NCBI GenBank assembly: GCA_046566065.1
Contig: JBKHXK010000018.1
Span: 1 to 48,351, forward strand
Source of the DNA: MB1-2 sp046566065
GTDB taxonomy: Bacteria; Actinomycetota; CADDZG01; WHSQ01
Direction: 5' to 3'
DNA length: 48,351 nucleotides
The notes beneath the pieces are model-generated. The model had not been told where the DNA came from. It ran no database searches and worked only from the letters and a program-made list of their open reading frames with translations. Below, piece after piece: positions 24,830-33,199 of this stretch. Each line of letters begins with the position of its first letter. Within the stretch, counting starts at the first letter, position 1. Made by a program: the position numbers and the translations under genes.

Positions 24830-25171
24830 ATGGTGGAGGCGACTGCGTTGCATCAGGAACTGCACCGGTTCGCGCTCATCGACGTCCGGCAGAGTCATGA
24901 GTGGGAGCGGGAACGCATCCGGGGCTCAATCAACATCCCCGCGAACGAGCTCGCTGAGCGATCCTCTGAGATCCCCGCGGGCCGGCCTGTGGTGACCGTG
25001 TGCGACGTAGGCCAAGTCAGCGCCGTGGCAGCGACGGAGCTACGTGAGAGCGGACTCGATGCGCGGAACCTGTGGGGCGGGATGAAGGCATGGATCGATG
25101 CCAACCTACCGACGACCAATGACCTCGATGCGCCCGATCCAGTCATCGAACGTGATACGGAACCCAGATAA
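24830..25171 (+). CDS. Single-domain rhodanese sulfurtransferase (1)
   Basis: A 113-residue rhodanese from ATG 24830 (AAGGAG six nt upstream). It shows LIDVRQSHEWERERIRGSINIP, then the active-site loop CDVGQVSA with catalytic Cys and the C-terminal LWGGMKAWID. A cytoplasmic persulfide carrier. First gene of the rhodanese trio behind the CstR operator; the next gene starts 14 nt after it. Confidence 0.9.
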   Translation: MVEATALHQELHRFALIDVRQSHEWERERIRGSINIPANELAERSSEIPAGRPVVTVCDVGQVSAVAATELRESGLDARNLWGGMKAWIDANLPTTNDLDAPDPVIERDTEPR

Positions 25172-25184
25172 GGAAGGTGATGTG

Positions 25185-25520
25185 ATGTTCAGGCGATCCG
25201 AAAGAATGGGTCCTACGCAGGTCGACGTGCATGAGCTAGAACGCGCGATCGACGCTGGCGCCGAGCTCCTCGATGTGCGCGAACCAAGCGAATTCCGCTC
25301 CGGACACGTGCCGGGTGCGCGTCTTGTCCCTCTGTCCCAGGTGTCCAAGCGCGGTCCAGGATTCGAGGCGAAAGGGCCGGTCTACGTCATATGCGCGAGC
25401 GGAATAAGGAGCGCGCGAGCCGCCGCTCTGCTGAGGTCCACCGGCATAGACGCAAAGAACGTGAGGGGCGGCACCTCAGCATGGGCTCGTGCGGGGAAAC
25501 GCCTGGAGAGGGGTGCCTGA
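25185..25520 (+). CDS. Single-domain rhodanese sulfurtransferase (2)
   Basis: A 111-residue rhodanese from ATG 25185 (AGGAAGG upstream). It has ELLDVREPSEFRSGHVPGARLVP, then the active-site loop CASGIRSARAA and NVRGGTSAWARAG. The active-site sequence differs from that of its neighbours, so the trio probably has distinct partners. Its stop overlaps the next ATG (TGATG), indicating coupling. Confidence 0.9.
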   Translation: MFRRSERMGPTQVDVHELERAIDAGAELLDVREPSEFRSGHVPGARLVPLSQVSKRGPGFEAKGPVYVICASGIRSARAAALLRSTGIDAKNVRGGTSAWARAGKRLERGA

Positions 25521-25957
25521 TGGGGAAGACAGAACGCCGAGTTCGCACGAGCTGGGATCAACGCAAGTGGAGATCTCTCGCTCTCTTGGTAGCGGGCCTG
25601 GGCATAACGGCGGCCTTCGTGGCACTTGGTCAGTCGGATGACCCCGGCGCTTACACGGATATCGACTCAGATCGTCTCGCTTCCATGCTCGAGCAGGACG
25701 ACATCACGTTGGTGAACGTGCACGTTCCCTACGAAGGTGAGATCCCGGACACGGACGCCTTCGTCCCTTACAACGACGTCGCATCGAGTATGGCAGCGCT
25801 GCCCAGCGACAAACAGGCACCGATCGTTCTCTATTGCCGCACGGGGCGGATGTCCATCGAAGCGGCTAACTACCTCGCCGAGCAGGGCTATACCAATCTT
25901 TTCAATCTCGACGGTGGGTTCGTGCAATGGCAGGCCGACGGATATCAGGTCATCTGA
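25520..25957 (+). CDS. Membrane-anchored rhodanese (3)
   Basis: A 145-residue protein from ATG 25520. A basic N-terminus and one transmembrane segment (SLALLVAGLGITAAFVAL) precede a rhodanese domain placed outside the membrane or tethered to it. The active-site loop is CRTGRMSIEAANYL and the end is NLDGGFVQWQADGY. It differs from the two soluble rhodaneses by its location. The TM orientation (positive N-terminus inside) places the catalytic domain outside the membrane. Confidence 0.87.
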   Translation: MGKTERRVRTSWDQRKWRSLALLVAGLGITAAFVALGQSDDPGAYTDIDSDRLASMLEQDDITLVNVHVPYEGEIPDTDAFVPYNDVASSMAALPSDKQAPIVLYCRTGRMSIEAANYLAEQGYTNLFNLDGGFVQWQADGYQVI

Positions 25958-26009
25958 CGACCTGAATGCTCTGTTCTCACGCCAACGACATGATCGAAAG
26001 GAGAGAAAC

Positions 26010-26369
26010 GTGGCTGTAACCGACATCACTGCTGAGACACTCCGATCTTTCGTTGAAGACAACGAGATCGTGTTGATCGATTTCTGGGCGTCCTGGTGCG
26101 GACCTTGCAGGTACTTCGCGCCCATCTTTGAAAACGCAGCAGCGCTCAATCCGGACGTCGGCTTCGGGAAGGTCGATACCGAAGCTCAAGCCGAGCTCGC
26201 ACACCAGTTCGGCATCATGTCGATCCCGACCCTGATCGCGTTCCGTGACGGCATCATCGTCTACGCACAGCCAGGCGCTCTTCCCCAGGAGGCGCTTGAC
26301 GACCTGCTCGACCAGATCCGCGCTTTGGACATGGAAGAGGTGCATAAGAAGGTCAAAGCCGCCAGCTGA
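26010..26369 (+). CDS. Thioredoxin
   Basis: A 119-residue thioredoxin from GTG 26010 (AAAGGAG upstream), with the active site W29-C-G-P-C33 in IDFWASWCGPCRYF and the cis-Pro loop MSIPTLIAF. It follows the rhodanese trio on the same strand and would reduce rhodanese persulfides or oxidised CstR, giving the cluster a release step for sulfane sulfur. The C-terminal helix is longer and more charged than usual (MEEVHKKVKAAS). Confidence 0.92.
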   Translation: MAVTDITAETLRSFVEDNEIVLIDFWASWCGPCRYFAPIFENAAALNPDVGFGKVDTEAQAELAHQFGIMSIPTLIAFRDGIIVYAQPGALPQEALDDLLDQIRALDMEEVHKKVKAAS

Positions 26370-26412
26370 CGGGGGCTACTGAGGGGGGCGTTGGGTCCCG
26401 AGGCCGTACATC

Positions 26413-26426
26413 TGAATAGATGTTCA
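26413..26426. promoter_or_regulatory. ArsR/SmtB-type operator upstream of the arsR/CDF pair
   Basis: TGAATA-ga-TGTTCA has the TGAA-N6-TTCA core of SmtB/ArsR operators. It ends 15 nt before the ATG of the downstream ArsR gene. A -10-like TAGCAT follows at 26430-26435, so the transcript leader may be very short. Confidence 0.6.
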
Positions 26427-26441
26427 TGCTAGCATCAGTGC

Positions 26442-26807
26442 ATGGGACACGGACCCGCAGGTCGCTCTGCCCCGGCCACGATCACCGTCGAAGTGGCTCG
26501 AGAGGTTGCTCAGACGATCCAAGCCCTCTCTACGCCGAGCCGGGTGCTCATCCTGGGCCGCCTTACGGAATCCCCCTGCACGGTCGGCGAGCTCGCTGAA
26601 GCGGTTGAGATGGAGCAGTCAGCCGTGTCCCACCAGCTCCGCACCCTTCGCCACCTCGGGCTGGTGGTCGGTCAGAGGCAGGGCAAACATGTGCTGTACG
26701 CGCTTCACGACGATCACGTCGCGTCCCTTCTAGCGGAGGCCGTCTATCACGTGGAGCATCTGCGCCTCGGGGTGGCCGATCGACCTGCGCATCTGCCCGC
26801 CTCCTAG
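26442..26807 (+). CDS. ArsR/SmtB-family metal-responsive repressor
   Basis: A 121-residue ArsR/SmtB protein from ATG 26442. It shows VAQTIQALSTPSRVLILGRLTESPCTVGELAEAV, the recognition helix MEQSAVSHQLRTLRHLGLV and wing QRQGKHVLYAL. The C-terminal DDHVASLLAEAVYHVEHL matches the alpha-5 DxH(x9)HxxH-type zinc/nickel site of SmtB. It precedes a CDF transporter, so zinc-responsive control of efflux is the likely role. Confidence 0.88.
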   Translation: MGHGPAGRSAPATITVEVAREVAQTIQALSTPSRVLILGRLTESPCTVGELAEAVEMEQSAVSHQLRTLRHLGLVVGQRQGKHVLYALHDDHVASLLAEAVYHVEHLRLGVADRPAHLPAS

Positions 26808-26809
26808 CC

Positions 26810-27478
26810 GTGAGGATGGGCCCGACCGAGACTTCTGCCGACACTCCGCCTGATCACGATCATGTCTCCGGCGGGCACTCGCACGGTCTGATCCACCCCT
26901 CCATCCTCAGATCTCGAGCAGGACTACGTGCCGTGTCTTTGAGCCTGGCGGTGCTCGCCATAACCGCTCTGATCCAGGTCGCTCTATTCATATCCACGGA
27001 CAGCGTTGCTCTGTTAGCCGACCTGATCCACAACTTCGGCGATGCACTCACGGCCGTTCCTCTCGGGATCGCATTCCTGCTTCGAAGCGCTCGTGGAGAG
27101 CGATGGGCGGGCTTCGCTGTGGTCATAGCGATCTTCGCCTCCGCTTGTGCGGCGCTCTATGAAACCGCCCTTCGTCTGCTCGAGCCACGACCACCGACGC
27201 ACCTCGTCGCGTTGGCTCTCGCTGGTCTCGTTGGATTCATCGGCAACGAGATCGCCGCACGGGTGCGGTCCAGAGCCGGCAAGCGCCTCGGCAGTCCAGC
27301 TCTCATCGCGGATGGCAACCATGCTCGCGTCGATGGCTTCGTCTCGCTGGGTGTGATCGCAAGCGCGATCGTGGTAGGCCTGGGACAACCGATCTTCGAC
27401 CCTCTCATCGGGCTAGCGATCACGGTGGTGATACTCAAGATCACATGGGACTCGTGGAAGACCATCGCAGCCAGCTGA
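26810..27478 (+). CDS. Cation diffusion facilitator (CDF), short form
   Basis: A 222-residue CDF protein starting at GTG 26810 (ATG 26816 possible). A His-rich N-terminus (DHDHVSGGHSHG) precedes six helices. Metal-site residues are visible: LLADLIHNFGD in TM2 (D..H...D) and DGNHARVDGF in TM5 (H...D). The usual ~90-residue C-terminal cytoplasmic domain is missing; the protein ends with the last helix (SWKTIAAS). Short CDF forms exist, so this need not be a truncation. Exports zinc or a related metal under the upstream ArsR. Confidence 0.85.
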   Translation: MRMGPTETSADTPPDHDHVSGGHSHGLIHPSILRSRAGLRAVSLSLAVLAITALIQVALFISTDSVALLADLIHNFGDALTAVPLGIAFLLRSARGERWAGFAVVIAIFASACAALYETALRLLEPRPPTHLVALALAGLVGFIGNEIAARVRSRAGKRLGSPALIADGNHARVDGFVSLGVIASAIVVGLGQPIFDPLIGLAITVVILKITWDSWKTIAAS

Positions 27479-27495
27479 CCAGGCATCGGAGAAGA

Positions 27496-27512
27496 GGGGT
27501 GACCACCACCCC
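27496..27512. terminator. Weak hairpin between convergent CDF and moaA genes
   Basis: GGGGTG and CACCCC form an exact 6-bp stem with a 5-nt loop in the 40-nt convergent gap. It lacks a U tract; a weak bidirectional terminator candidate. Confidence 0.35.
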
Positions 27513-27518
27513 AGAGCG

Positions 27519-28532
27519 CTAGCCGCCGATCTGCGACATCGAACGCGACGGACGGATGAAGTCTCGTCCCCCGATCCGGTGGCCGGCCCACTTCCCAGCC
27601 ACGCAACTCGCTGCAAGAGCTGCCAATTCGGCATCCGTCGCTCCGGCTCGGAGGGGGCCTCTGAGATCCGTCTCCTCCAGACTGAAGAGGCAGGCAAGGA
27701 GTTGACCGTCGGCGGTGAGCCGCAACCGGTTGCAGGTATCGCAGAAGGGTTCCGTGACCGAGGGGATGATCCCGACACCGCCCGGAGAGCCGTCCGCGAA
27801 GCGAAAGGTGGTGGCGGGGGCGGTCCGCTCATCGCCGCCGCCGATCGAGGCGTCCACGAGCGGGTAGATCGCGTCGATCGATTCGATAACCTCGCGGCCG
27901 GGAACCAGAGATGCCCGGTCCCACTCGTCCTGAGCATCCAAGGGCATGTACTCGATGAATCGGACCTCGTAGCCCGTATCCCGCGCTAGCTCGGCGAAGG
28001 AGACCGTCTCATCGTCGTTCTGCCCCCGGATCACCACGGCGTTCACTTTCACGGGGGTGAGACCGCTACGGGCCGCGATCCGCAGCCCCCGGAGTACCTC
28101 TTCCAGAGCGTCCCTCAGGGTCAGATCGGCGAAACGATGGCGGATAAGGGAATCGCACGACACCGTCACGCGGTCGAGACCCGCCGCTCGAAGCGAGGGA
28201 GCCAAGTCACCGAGCAGGAACCCATTCGTGGTCAACGAGATATCCAGCGCCGGGTCCAGAGCGCGCAGCATCGCAACCAGTTCGGGAAGGTCACGCCGAA
28301 CGAGGGGCTCCCCTCCCGTGAGCTTGATGGATCTGACCCCGCAGCCGATCAATACGCTCGCGATCCTCGTGATCTCTTCGAACGAGAGCAATCGCGTTTT
28401 CGGAAGCCACTCCAAACCCTCCGCCGGCATGCAATACCGACATCGGAAATTGCAGCGGTCGGTTACCGAGATCCGAAGATCGGTAGCAACGCGGCCGAAT
28501 CGATCGGCGAGTCGATGAGTCACTGCGTTCAT
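27519..28532 (-). CDS. moaA: GTP 3',8-cyclase MoaA
   Basis: A 337-residue radical SAM enzyme from ATG 28532 (ATGA overlap with the SulP stop). The N-terminal cluster motif CNFRCRYC binds the first 4Fe-4S. The C-terminal second cluster lies in FCDTCNRLRLTADGQLLAC, and the protein ends SQIGG with the essential C-terminal Gly-Gly. It makes 3',8-cyclo-dihydro-GTP, the first molybdopterin intermediate. Its place at the end of the operon encoding a molybdopterin enzyme points to dedicated cofactor supply. Confidence 0.95.
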   Translation of the reverse strand: MNAVTHRLADRFGRVATDLRISVTDRCNFRCRYCMPAEGLEWLPKTRLLSFEEITRIASVLIGCGVRSIKLTGGEPLVRRDLPELVAMLRALDPALDISLTTNGFLLGDLAPSLRAAGLDRVTVSCDSLIRHRFADLTLRDALEEVLRGLRIAARSGLTPVKVNAVVIRGQNDDETVSFAELARDTGYEVRFIEYMPLDAQDEWDRASLVPGREVIESIDAIYPLVDASIGGGDERTAPATTFRFADGSPGGVGIIPSVTEPFCDTCNRLRLTADGQLLACLFSLEETDLRGPLRAGATDAELAALAASCVAGKWAGHRIGGRDFIRPSRSMSQIGG

Positions 28533-30067
28533 CTGAACATCTCGGGTATCACTCGTTCGATTATCTTCCGCGCCTGGGGGGGCACGTCCTCCACTCTTGC
28601 GTCCAGACCCGCCTCCTTCGCGTCCTTCAGGAGCGCTCTGAGAGCCAGGGCCCCGGTAAGGTCGACCCGACCAAGCCCGTTCAGGTGAACGACCAGCCCA
28701 TCGGATTCTGGATGGGCGTTGAGAAGCTCGCCGAAGGCGTGTTCCAGTGCGGGGGCCGACGCGAAGTAGAGGACTCCTTTGGGGGCCAGATGCAAGGTCT
28801 TCCCATCGCTCACCCAGGCCGGGATCGTGAGTCGCAACTCTCTCCACAGGTGAGCGGCAACGGCCATGCCGATCCCGACGATGATCCCTCTCTCCACATG
28901 CGGTGCGAAAGCCAGAGTGGCTACGAGGGTCACTATCGCTACATAGAACTGGAGTCGGGCGTACGAGCGGTATTCCTGGAAGGGCTTGAAAGAGATCAGC
29001 TCTCGGATCGCCACGATTATCCCGGCCGCGAGCGCTGCTATCGGCAGGGCCGACAACAGCCCCATGAAAGGAAGCATGGCCAGGACCACCAGTCCCGTGA
29101 TGCCTCCGGACCAGCGGGTGCGCGCCCCAGCTTCCCGGTTGATCGCCGTCCTGCTGAAGGACCCACCCGCGGGGAAACCTCCCCCGATCGCGGCCGCGAC
29201 ATTGGCGAACCCCTGGCTCACCAGCTCATGATTGGGATCCCATCTCTTGCGTTCCAACGTCGCGTAGTAGCGCGCGATCGCGGCAGGTTCGGAGAAACCA
29301 ACGACCGCGATCACGAACGCCGGGACCAAGAGCGATAGGGCCGAGTTCCACGGCAGGCCCAGTGAGAATGGAGGGAAACCACTGGCGATGTCTCCGACGG
29401 TCTGCCCTTCATAGCCGACCGCGGCGCTGTAGAGGGTTGCCGCTACGACTGCCACCAAGATGCCCGGGAACAGTCGATGCAGCTTCCGGCCTCCGAGGAT
29501 GATCCCCGCTACAACGACACCGATAAGCACGGACTCGACCCGCCAATTCGAGGGGTGTGCCAGTGCGTCGTAGGCAGCGACCAGCAGATTCCCCGAGCTC
29601 GGCTCGACATCGACCAATCCGGGGACCTGAGAGGCGACGATCACGGCCGCCGCGGCCGTCGTGAAACCCGTGATGACCGGCTGCGACAGGAGGTAGGCGA
29701 TCATCCCGCCGCGGATCATGCCCAGCAGGATCCGGATGCCGCCTACCAGCAAGGTCAGCAATGCAGCCAGAGCCACATAACGACTGCTCCCCGGTGTAGC
29801 CGCCGCGCTGAGAGCACCGAGGGTCAACAGCGACGTGATCGCCGTAGGGCCGGTGCCTAGATATGGGGATGAAGCGAACAAGACGGCGCCCAGGGGCGCG
29901 AGGGCCGCCACGTAGAGGCCTCTATAGGCAGGCATCCCTGCGAGTTGCGCATAGGCAAGGGATTGTGGAACCAGAACAGACGCAACGCTGAGGCCCGCCA
30001 CCAGATCCCCACGTGCTGTCTTGAGCGCGAACGATCCGAGAGCGCGGCTGCCCCGGCGGGCGATCAG
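28529..30067 (-). CDS. SulP-family anion transporter with STAS domain
   Basis: About 512 residues. A SulP core of 10-14 helices starts at DLVAGLSVASVLVPQSLAYAQLAGMP, with the GTGPTAITSLL signature and FAVIAVVGFSEPAAIARYY-like core. A STAS domain occupies the C-terminal ~100 residues (VLYFASAPALEHAF, GLVVHLNGLGRVDLTGA). No ATG, GTG or TTG fits near the upstream stop. I use CTG 30067, which overlaps the CstB-like stop (CTGA) with AGAAGG ahead; GTG 30202 would overlap that gene by 139 nt. In this operon sulfate is the natural cargo, but direction is not shown. Confidence 0.82.
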   Translation of the reverse strand: MIARRGSRALGSFALKTARGDLVAGLSVASVLVPQSLAYAQLAGMPAYRGLYVAALAPLGAVLFASSPYLGTGPTAITSLLTLGALSAAATPGSSRYVALAALLTLLVGGIRILLGMIRGGMIAYLLSQPVITGFTTAAAAVIVASQVPGLVDVEPSSGNLLVAAYDALAHPSNWRVESVLIGVVVAGIILGGRKLHRLFPGILVAVVAATLYSAAVGYEGQTVGDIASGFPPFSLGLPWNSALSLLVPAFVIAVVGFSEPAAIARYYATLERKRWDPNHELVSQGFANVAAAIGGGFPAGGSFSRTAINREAGARTRWSGGITGLVVLAMLPFMGLLSALPIAALAAGIIVAIRELISFKPFQEYRSYARLQFYVAIVTLVATLAFAPHVERGIIVGIGMAVAAHLWRELRLTIPAWVSDGKTLHLAPKGVLYFASAPALEHAFGELLNAHPESDGLVVHLNGLGRVDLTGALALRALLKDAKEAGLDARVEDVPPQARKIIERVIPEMFR

Positions 30068-31485
30068 CTTGCCTTCTGCCCCTTCTCTATCGGGTATCCC
30101 CGCTCGAGCCAGTCCGTCATCCCTCCACTCACCAGATGGGCGTCCTTGTCGACGCGACGCAGTATCGAGGCGACCAGAGCACTTCTGACCTGGTCGCCGC
30201 ACACGACCGCCAACCGGCCATCAGAACGCACTTCTTCCACGCGATCCCAGGCCTCCATGGATGGAAGCAATGTCGCTCCTGGGATGTGTCCGTACTTGAA
30301 CTCGTAGCTCTCGCGAACGTCGATCACCTCGTACTCATCACGCTTCTCGTGAAGCGTTTCGGCGGTGATGACAGGCATCTCGCTTACGTTCTTGCCCTCG
30401 GCCTTCCAAGCGGACAAGCCTTCGTCCAGGATCCCCGCTACGTCGAAGCCGGCTTGGACCAGGAGCTCCGCCGCAGACGCAGCTACCGCATTGGTGTCCG
30501 CATAGAGCACGAGCTCTACCCCGGCCGGGAGCACCATCTCCGCGCGATCCACGAGATCCGCACTATTGAACTGCAGGTTCACGGCCCCCGGGATATGGCC
30601 ACGAGCGAACACCAACGCGGGACGGAGGTCGATCGCTACCTTCCCATCCTCCATCGCTGCCTCGAACGAGTTTGCATCCATCTCGTAACCACGAGGTTGC
30701 TCGGCGTCCTCGGGCTCGAAGAACCCAAGGTTGTAGGCCTTGATGCGCTTGTAGTTCTCGGGGAAGGGACGAGCGCTTTCTTTAAGGAAGGAAGCGAAAG
30801 CCACTGCGTCCGGTTGATGGAGGGCCAGGTTGTAGTTCTTCTCGAAATAGATCGTCGAGCTCGGCTTGCCGCTCATGTTGACGCCGCCACAGGTGGATCC
30901 ACCATAGTGAGCAGGCCACACCTCGACATGATCCGGCAGGGCGAAGAGCCTTTCGGTGATCGACCGATACTGGCTTTCAGCCCTTTCGCTCTCGTCCATC
31001 ACGTTGAGGCTCTGGTCCTCGAGCAGAAGGTCCGGGCGGCCCACGTCCCCAACCATCAAACAGTCCCCAGTAAGCACCATCCACGGCTCGTCGGAACGCG
31101 CTCCGTCCGTGACGACGTAACAACAATGCTCCGGTGTATGGCCGGGTGTGTGTAGGACCTCTATCAGGATGCGACCGAACTCGAGGACCTGTCCGTCGCT
31201 GACGGGAGTGAAATCGAACTGTGCAAGTCCTTTGAGCGATTCGTGCAGGTGATACGGGACATCAGCCTGGGCGGCTAGCACCCGACCGCAAGAGATGTAG
31301 TCGGCGTGAACGTGCGTGTCGAAAACAGCCGCTATCGTCAAACCGCGGTCCGCTGCCTCGGCTAGATAGTGCTCCGCGCCTAGATCCGCTGTGGGGTCCA
31401 CGACGACACCTTGCTTGCTCCGCATACAGCCGATCAGGTAGGAGGCCTGCCCCAGAGGCTCGTAGCGAAATTGCTTGAAGATCAC
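30064..31485 (-). CDS. CstB-like MBL persulfide dioxygenase with two rhodanese domains
   Basis: A 473-residue three-part enzyme. Residues 1 to ~250 are an MBL-fold persulfide dioxygenase with H58xH60xD62Y63, HTPGHTPEHC and TGDCLMVGDVGRPDLL. Residues ~265-360 are a pseudo-rhodanese: its loop ADTNAVAAS has no Cys. Residues ~370-465 are an active rhodanese with VCGDQVRSA. This matches CstB architecture, which converts persulfide to sulfite and thiosulfate. Tyr63 replaces the usual His of HxHxDH, which is not an iron ligand in ETHE1-type enzymes. Coupled to TusA upstream. Confidence 0.9.
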   Translation of the reverse strand: MIFKQFRYEPLGQASYLIGCMRSKQGVVVDPTADLGAEHYLAEAADRGLTIAAVFDTHVHADYISCGRVLAAQADVPYHLHESLKGLAQFDFTPVSDGQVLEFGRILIEVLHTPGHTPEHCCYVVTDGARSDEPWMVLTGDCLMVGDVGRPDLLLEDQSLNVMDESERAESQYRSITERLFALPDHVEVWPAHYGGSTCGGVNMSGKPSSTIYFEKNYNLALHQPDAVAFASFLKESARPFPENYKRIKAYNLGFFEPEDAEQPRGYEMDANSFEAAMEDGKVAIDLRPALVFARGHIPGAVNLQFNSADLVDRAEMVLPAGVELVLYADTNAVAASAAELLVQAGFDVAGILDEGLSAWKAEGKNVSEMPVITAETLHEKRDEYEVIDVRESYEFKYGHIPGATLLPSMEAWDRVEEVRSDGRLAVVCGDQVRSALVASILRRVDKDAHLVSGGMTDWLERGYPIEKGQKAS

Positions 31486-31727
31486 TCCTCTTCACCCTTC
31501 TCGATGTAGAAGAACAGAACCCCATCGTCCTCACCGGAGGACAGGATCTGGTTGCCGGTGTCTTCTGCCCAGGCCGGGAAGTCGGCGATGGCACCCCGAT
31601 CCGTCGCGAGGATCTTGAGGATCTGCCCTTTCTCTAACCCACGCATCTCTTTGTTCGTCTTGACCACCGGCATCGGACACAACAAGCCGGTGCAGTCGAG
31701 GGTCCGATCTTCTTTCACATCCGCCAT
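31482..31727 (-). CDS. tusA: TusA-family sulfur carrier
   Basis: An 81-residue TusA protein from ATG 31727 (AGGAGG Shine-Dalgarno). The signature C17-P-M-P20 (LLCPMPVVKT) contains the persulfide-bearing Cys. The rest follows the small alpha/beta TusA fold (ILKILATDRGAIADFPAW). ATGA overlap with the CstB-like gene suggests a stoichiometric donor-acceptor relation. Placed directly after DsrE2, the usual TusA-DsrE2 pair of sulfur-oxidising loci. Confidence 0.93.
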   Translation of the reverse strand: MADVKEDRTLDCTGLLCPMPVVKTNKEMRGLEKGQILKILATDRGAIADFPAWAEDTGNQILSSGEDDGVLFFYIEKGEEE

Positions 31728-31737
31728 CCGTAACCTC

Positions 31738-32319
31738 CTAGATGAAGAGAGTCGTGTGCGCCTTGCGCGCTTCGGAGAGGTATGCGGCCGCACCTGCGAA
31801 CTCCACGCCCTCGATGAAGTCAGACTGCTCGTAACCGAAGACGTCCATGGTCATCTGGCATGCGATCAACCGGACGTCGGATTCTTTGGCCGCCTCGAGC
31901 AGCTCGTCGATGGTCGCGACGTTCTTCTTCTTGAACTTCGATTTCATCATCGAAGTGGCCATCGGGACCATGCCCGGCATAGCGGTCAGCAATTGCGGCA
32001 TAGGCACCGGCATAGGCATCGCAGGGTTCCCCACGGGGCCGATCTTTAGAAGCTTGTTGTGATCCTTGTGGATGATGTTCAACCCGTAGAAGGTGAAGAA
32101 CACCGCCGTGTCCATACCGGTGGCCGCCGCGGTGGCGGCCAGGATGAGCGGCGGATAAGCCCAATCGAGGGTTCCCTTCGATGCGATGATCGCCGCCTTG
32201 TTCCGAGACGGATCGCGTTTGAACGCCTGCTGTACCTCCTCACGAACTATCCGGCGCACGTCTTCTTCATCGAGCGCCTGTCCGGGTGCGGACATTTGCG
32301 AACTAGCTTCCTGCAACAC
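31738..32319 (-). CDS. DsrE2-like sulfur-carrier protein
   Basis: A 193-residue protein of the DsrE/DsrF/DrsH-like large family (DsrE2). A charged N-terminal helix (DEEDVRRIVREEVQQAF) leads into KAAIIASKGTLDWAYPPLILAATAAATGMDTAVFFTFYGL. The sulfane-sulfur Cys is in RLIACQMTMDVFG, the family position. A Met-rich loop (GNPAMPMPVPMPQLL) is typical. With TusA it would form a trafficking relay between the CstB-like enzyme and upstream sulfur sources. It overlaps the TorD-like gene by 17 nt. Confidence 0.9.
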   Translation of the reverse strand: MLQEASSQMSAPGQALDEEDVRRIVREEVQQAFKRDPSRNKAAIIASKGTLDWAYPPLILAATAAATGMDTAVFFTFYGLNIIHKDHNKLLKIGPVGNPAMPMPVPMPQLLTAMPGMVPMATSMMKSKFKKKNVATIDELLEAAKESDVRLIACQMTMDVFGYEQSDFIEGVEFAGAAAYLSEARKAHTTLFI

Positions 32320-33196
32320 CTAGCACCACCTCCTCTGCGATCTGCGAACTGGCCATCTGATCGAACAACTCTGCCGCGGCCGCGGACCGCTCCGCCCAGA
32401 ACCTAGAGATGATCGCCGTCTCCGGTCCCAGACTCGAGTGGATCCCCTCCCAGCGCGTCGCCTCCGACGACAACCACCCGAGAGTGGCTCTGGGGTCCTG
32501 CTCGAGCATCGCCTTCAGCACGAACCTGCGTTCCCCGATCCGAGAGCCCACCCCAGCGGCCGCGGCCCCGCGAGCCAGGTCGCCGCGCGTGAGGACCATC
32601 CCACTTCGGATCGGAGCGAGAACGCCGGCCGCGCATTCGTCGAGAGTGTCCCCCTCGGACAGAGCCGGAGCACTTGCAAGATGCACCGGCAGAGACTGCC
32701 CCGGCTCCAACCCAGACGCCTCTTCCCTCAACACCTCGATGAGAAGGTCCGCCCACGCTCGATGGAACCCGGTGCCTACCTCGCGCACCTTCGCCAGGAA
32801 CGGAGGCAACCAGCTCAGCAGGTGCTCCCAGAGCAGAGCCGACGCAGCTTGCTCTGCCAGGACACGTCGCGGAGGATCGCTCTCCTTCTCTGCGTGAGAG
32901 AGCAATCCCGCGTAGAGGCCGAGCAGAGCGGCCACGTGATCCGACTCGGGAGGTGGGGTCTGGCCGACCGCGCGCCAGAATCCGGCAACACGGTCGCGCG
33001 CTTCGCCGCCCAACATCCCCTCGGCCCCCACGTACACCGAGGCGAATGGATAGACCTGCAACACGTAGACATCGGTGTGCTCGGCAGCGGACGGCGGGTT
33101 TGGCAGGCCCAGCACTTTGGCCAACACCGCCTGCTGCTCGCACGGTTCCTCGGCCAACACCGCCAAGGCTCTGATGAGGTCCACCCGTTCAGACAA
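32303..33196 (-). CDS. TorD-like molybdoenzyme chaperone
   Basis: A 297-residue, all-helical protein. The fold elements LGLYAGLLSHAEKESDPPRRVLAEQAASALLWEHLLSWLPPFLAKV match the NarJ/TorD/DmsD family signature (E-x-D-P-x(n)-H region). It would insert or protect the bis-MGD cofactor of the catalytic subunit encoded just upstream, 3 nt away. It is longer than typical TorD (about 200 residues) by a C-terminal ~90-residue helical extension. No Tat signal is present in its client, so its role is maturation rather than Tat proofreading. Confidence 0.82.
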   Translation of the reverse strand: MSERVDLIRALAVLAEEPCEQQAVLAKVLGLPNPPSAAEHTDVYVLQVYPFASVYVGAEGMLGGEARDRVAGFWRAVGQTPPPESDHVAALLGLYAGLLSHAEKESDPPRRVLAEQAASALLWEHLLSWLPPFLAKVREVGTGFHRAWADLLIEVLREEASGLEPGQSLPVHLASAPALSEGDTLDECAAGVLAPIRSGMVLTRGDLARGAAAAGVGSRIGERRFVLKAMLEQDPRATLGWLSSEATRWEGIHSSLGPETAIISRFWAERSAAAAELFDQMASSQIAEEVVLGVAGS

Positions 33197-33199
33197 GGT

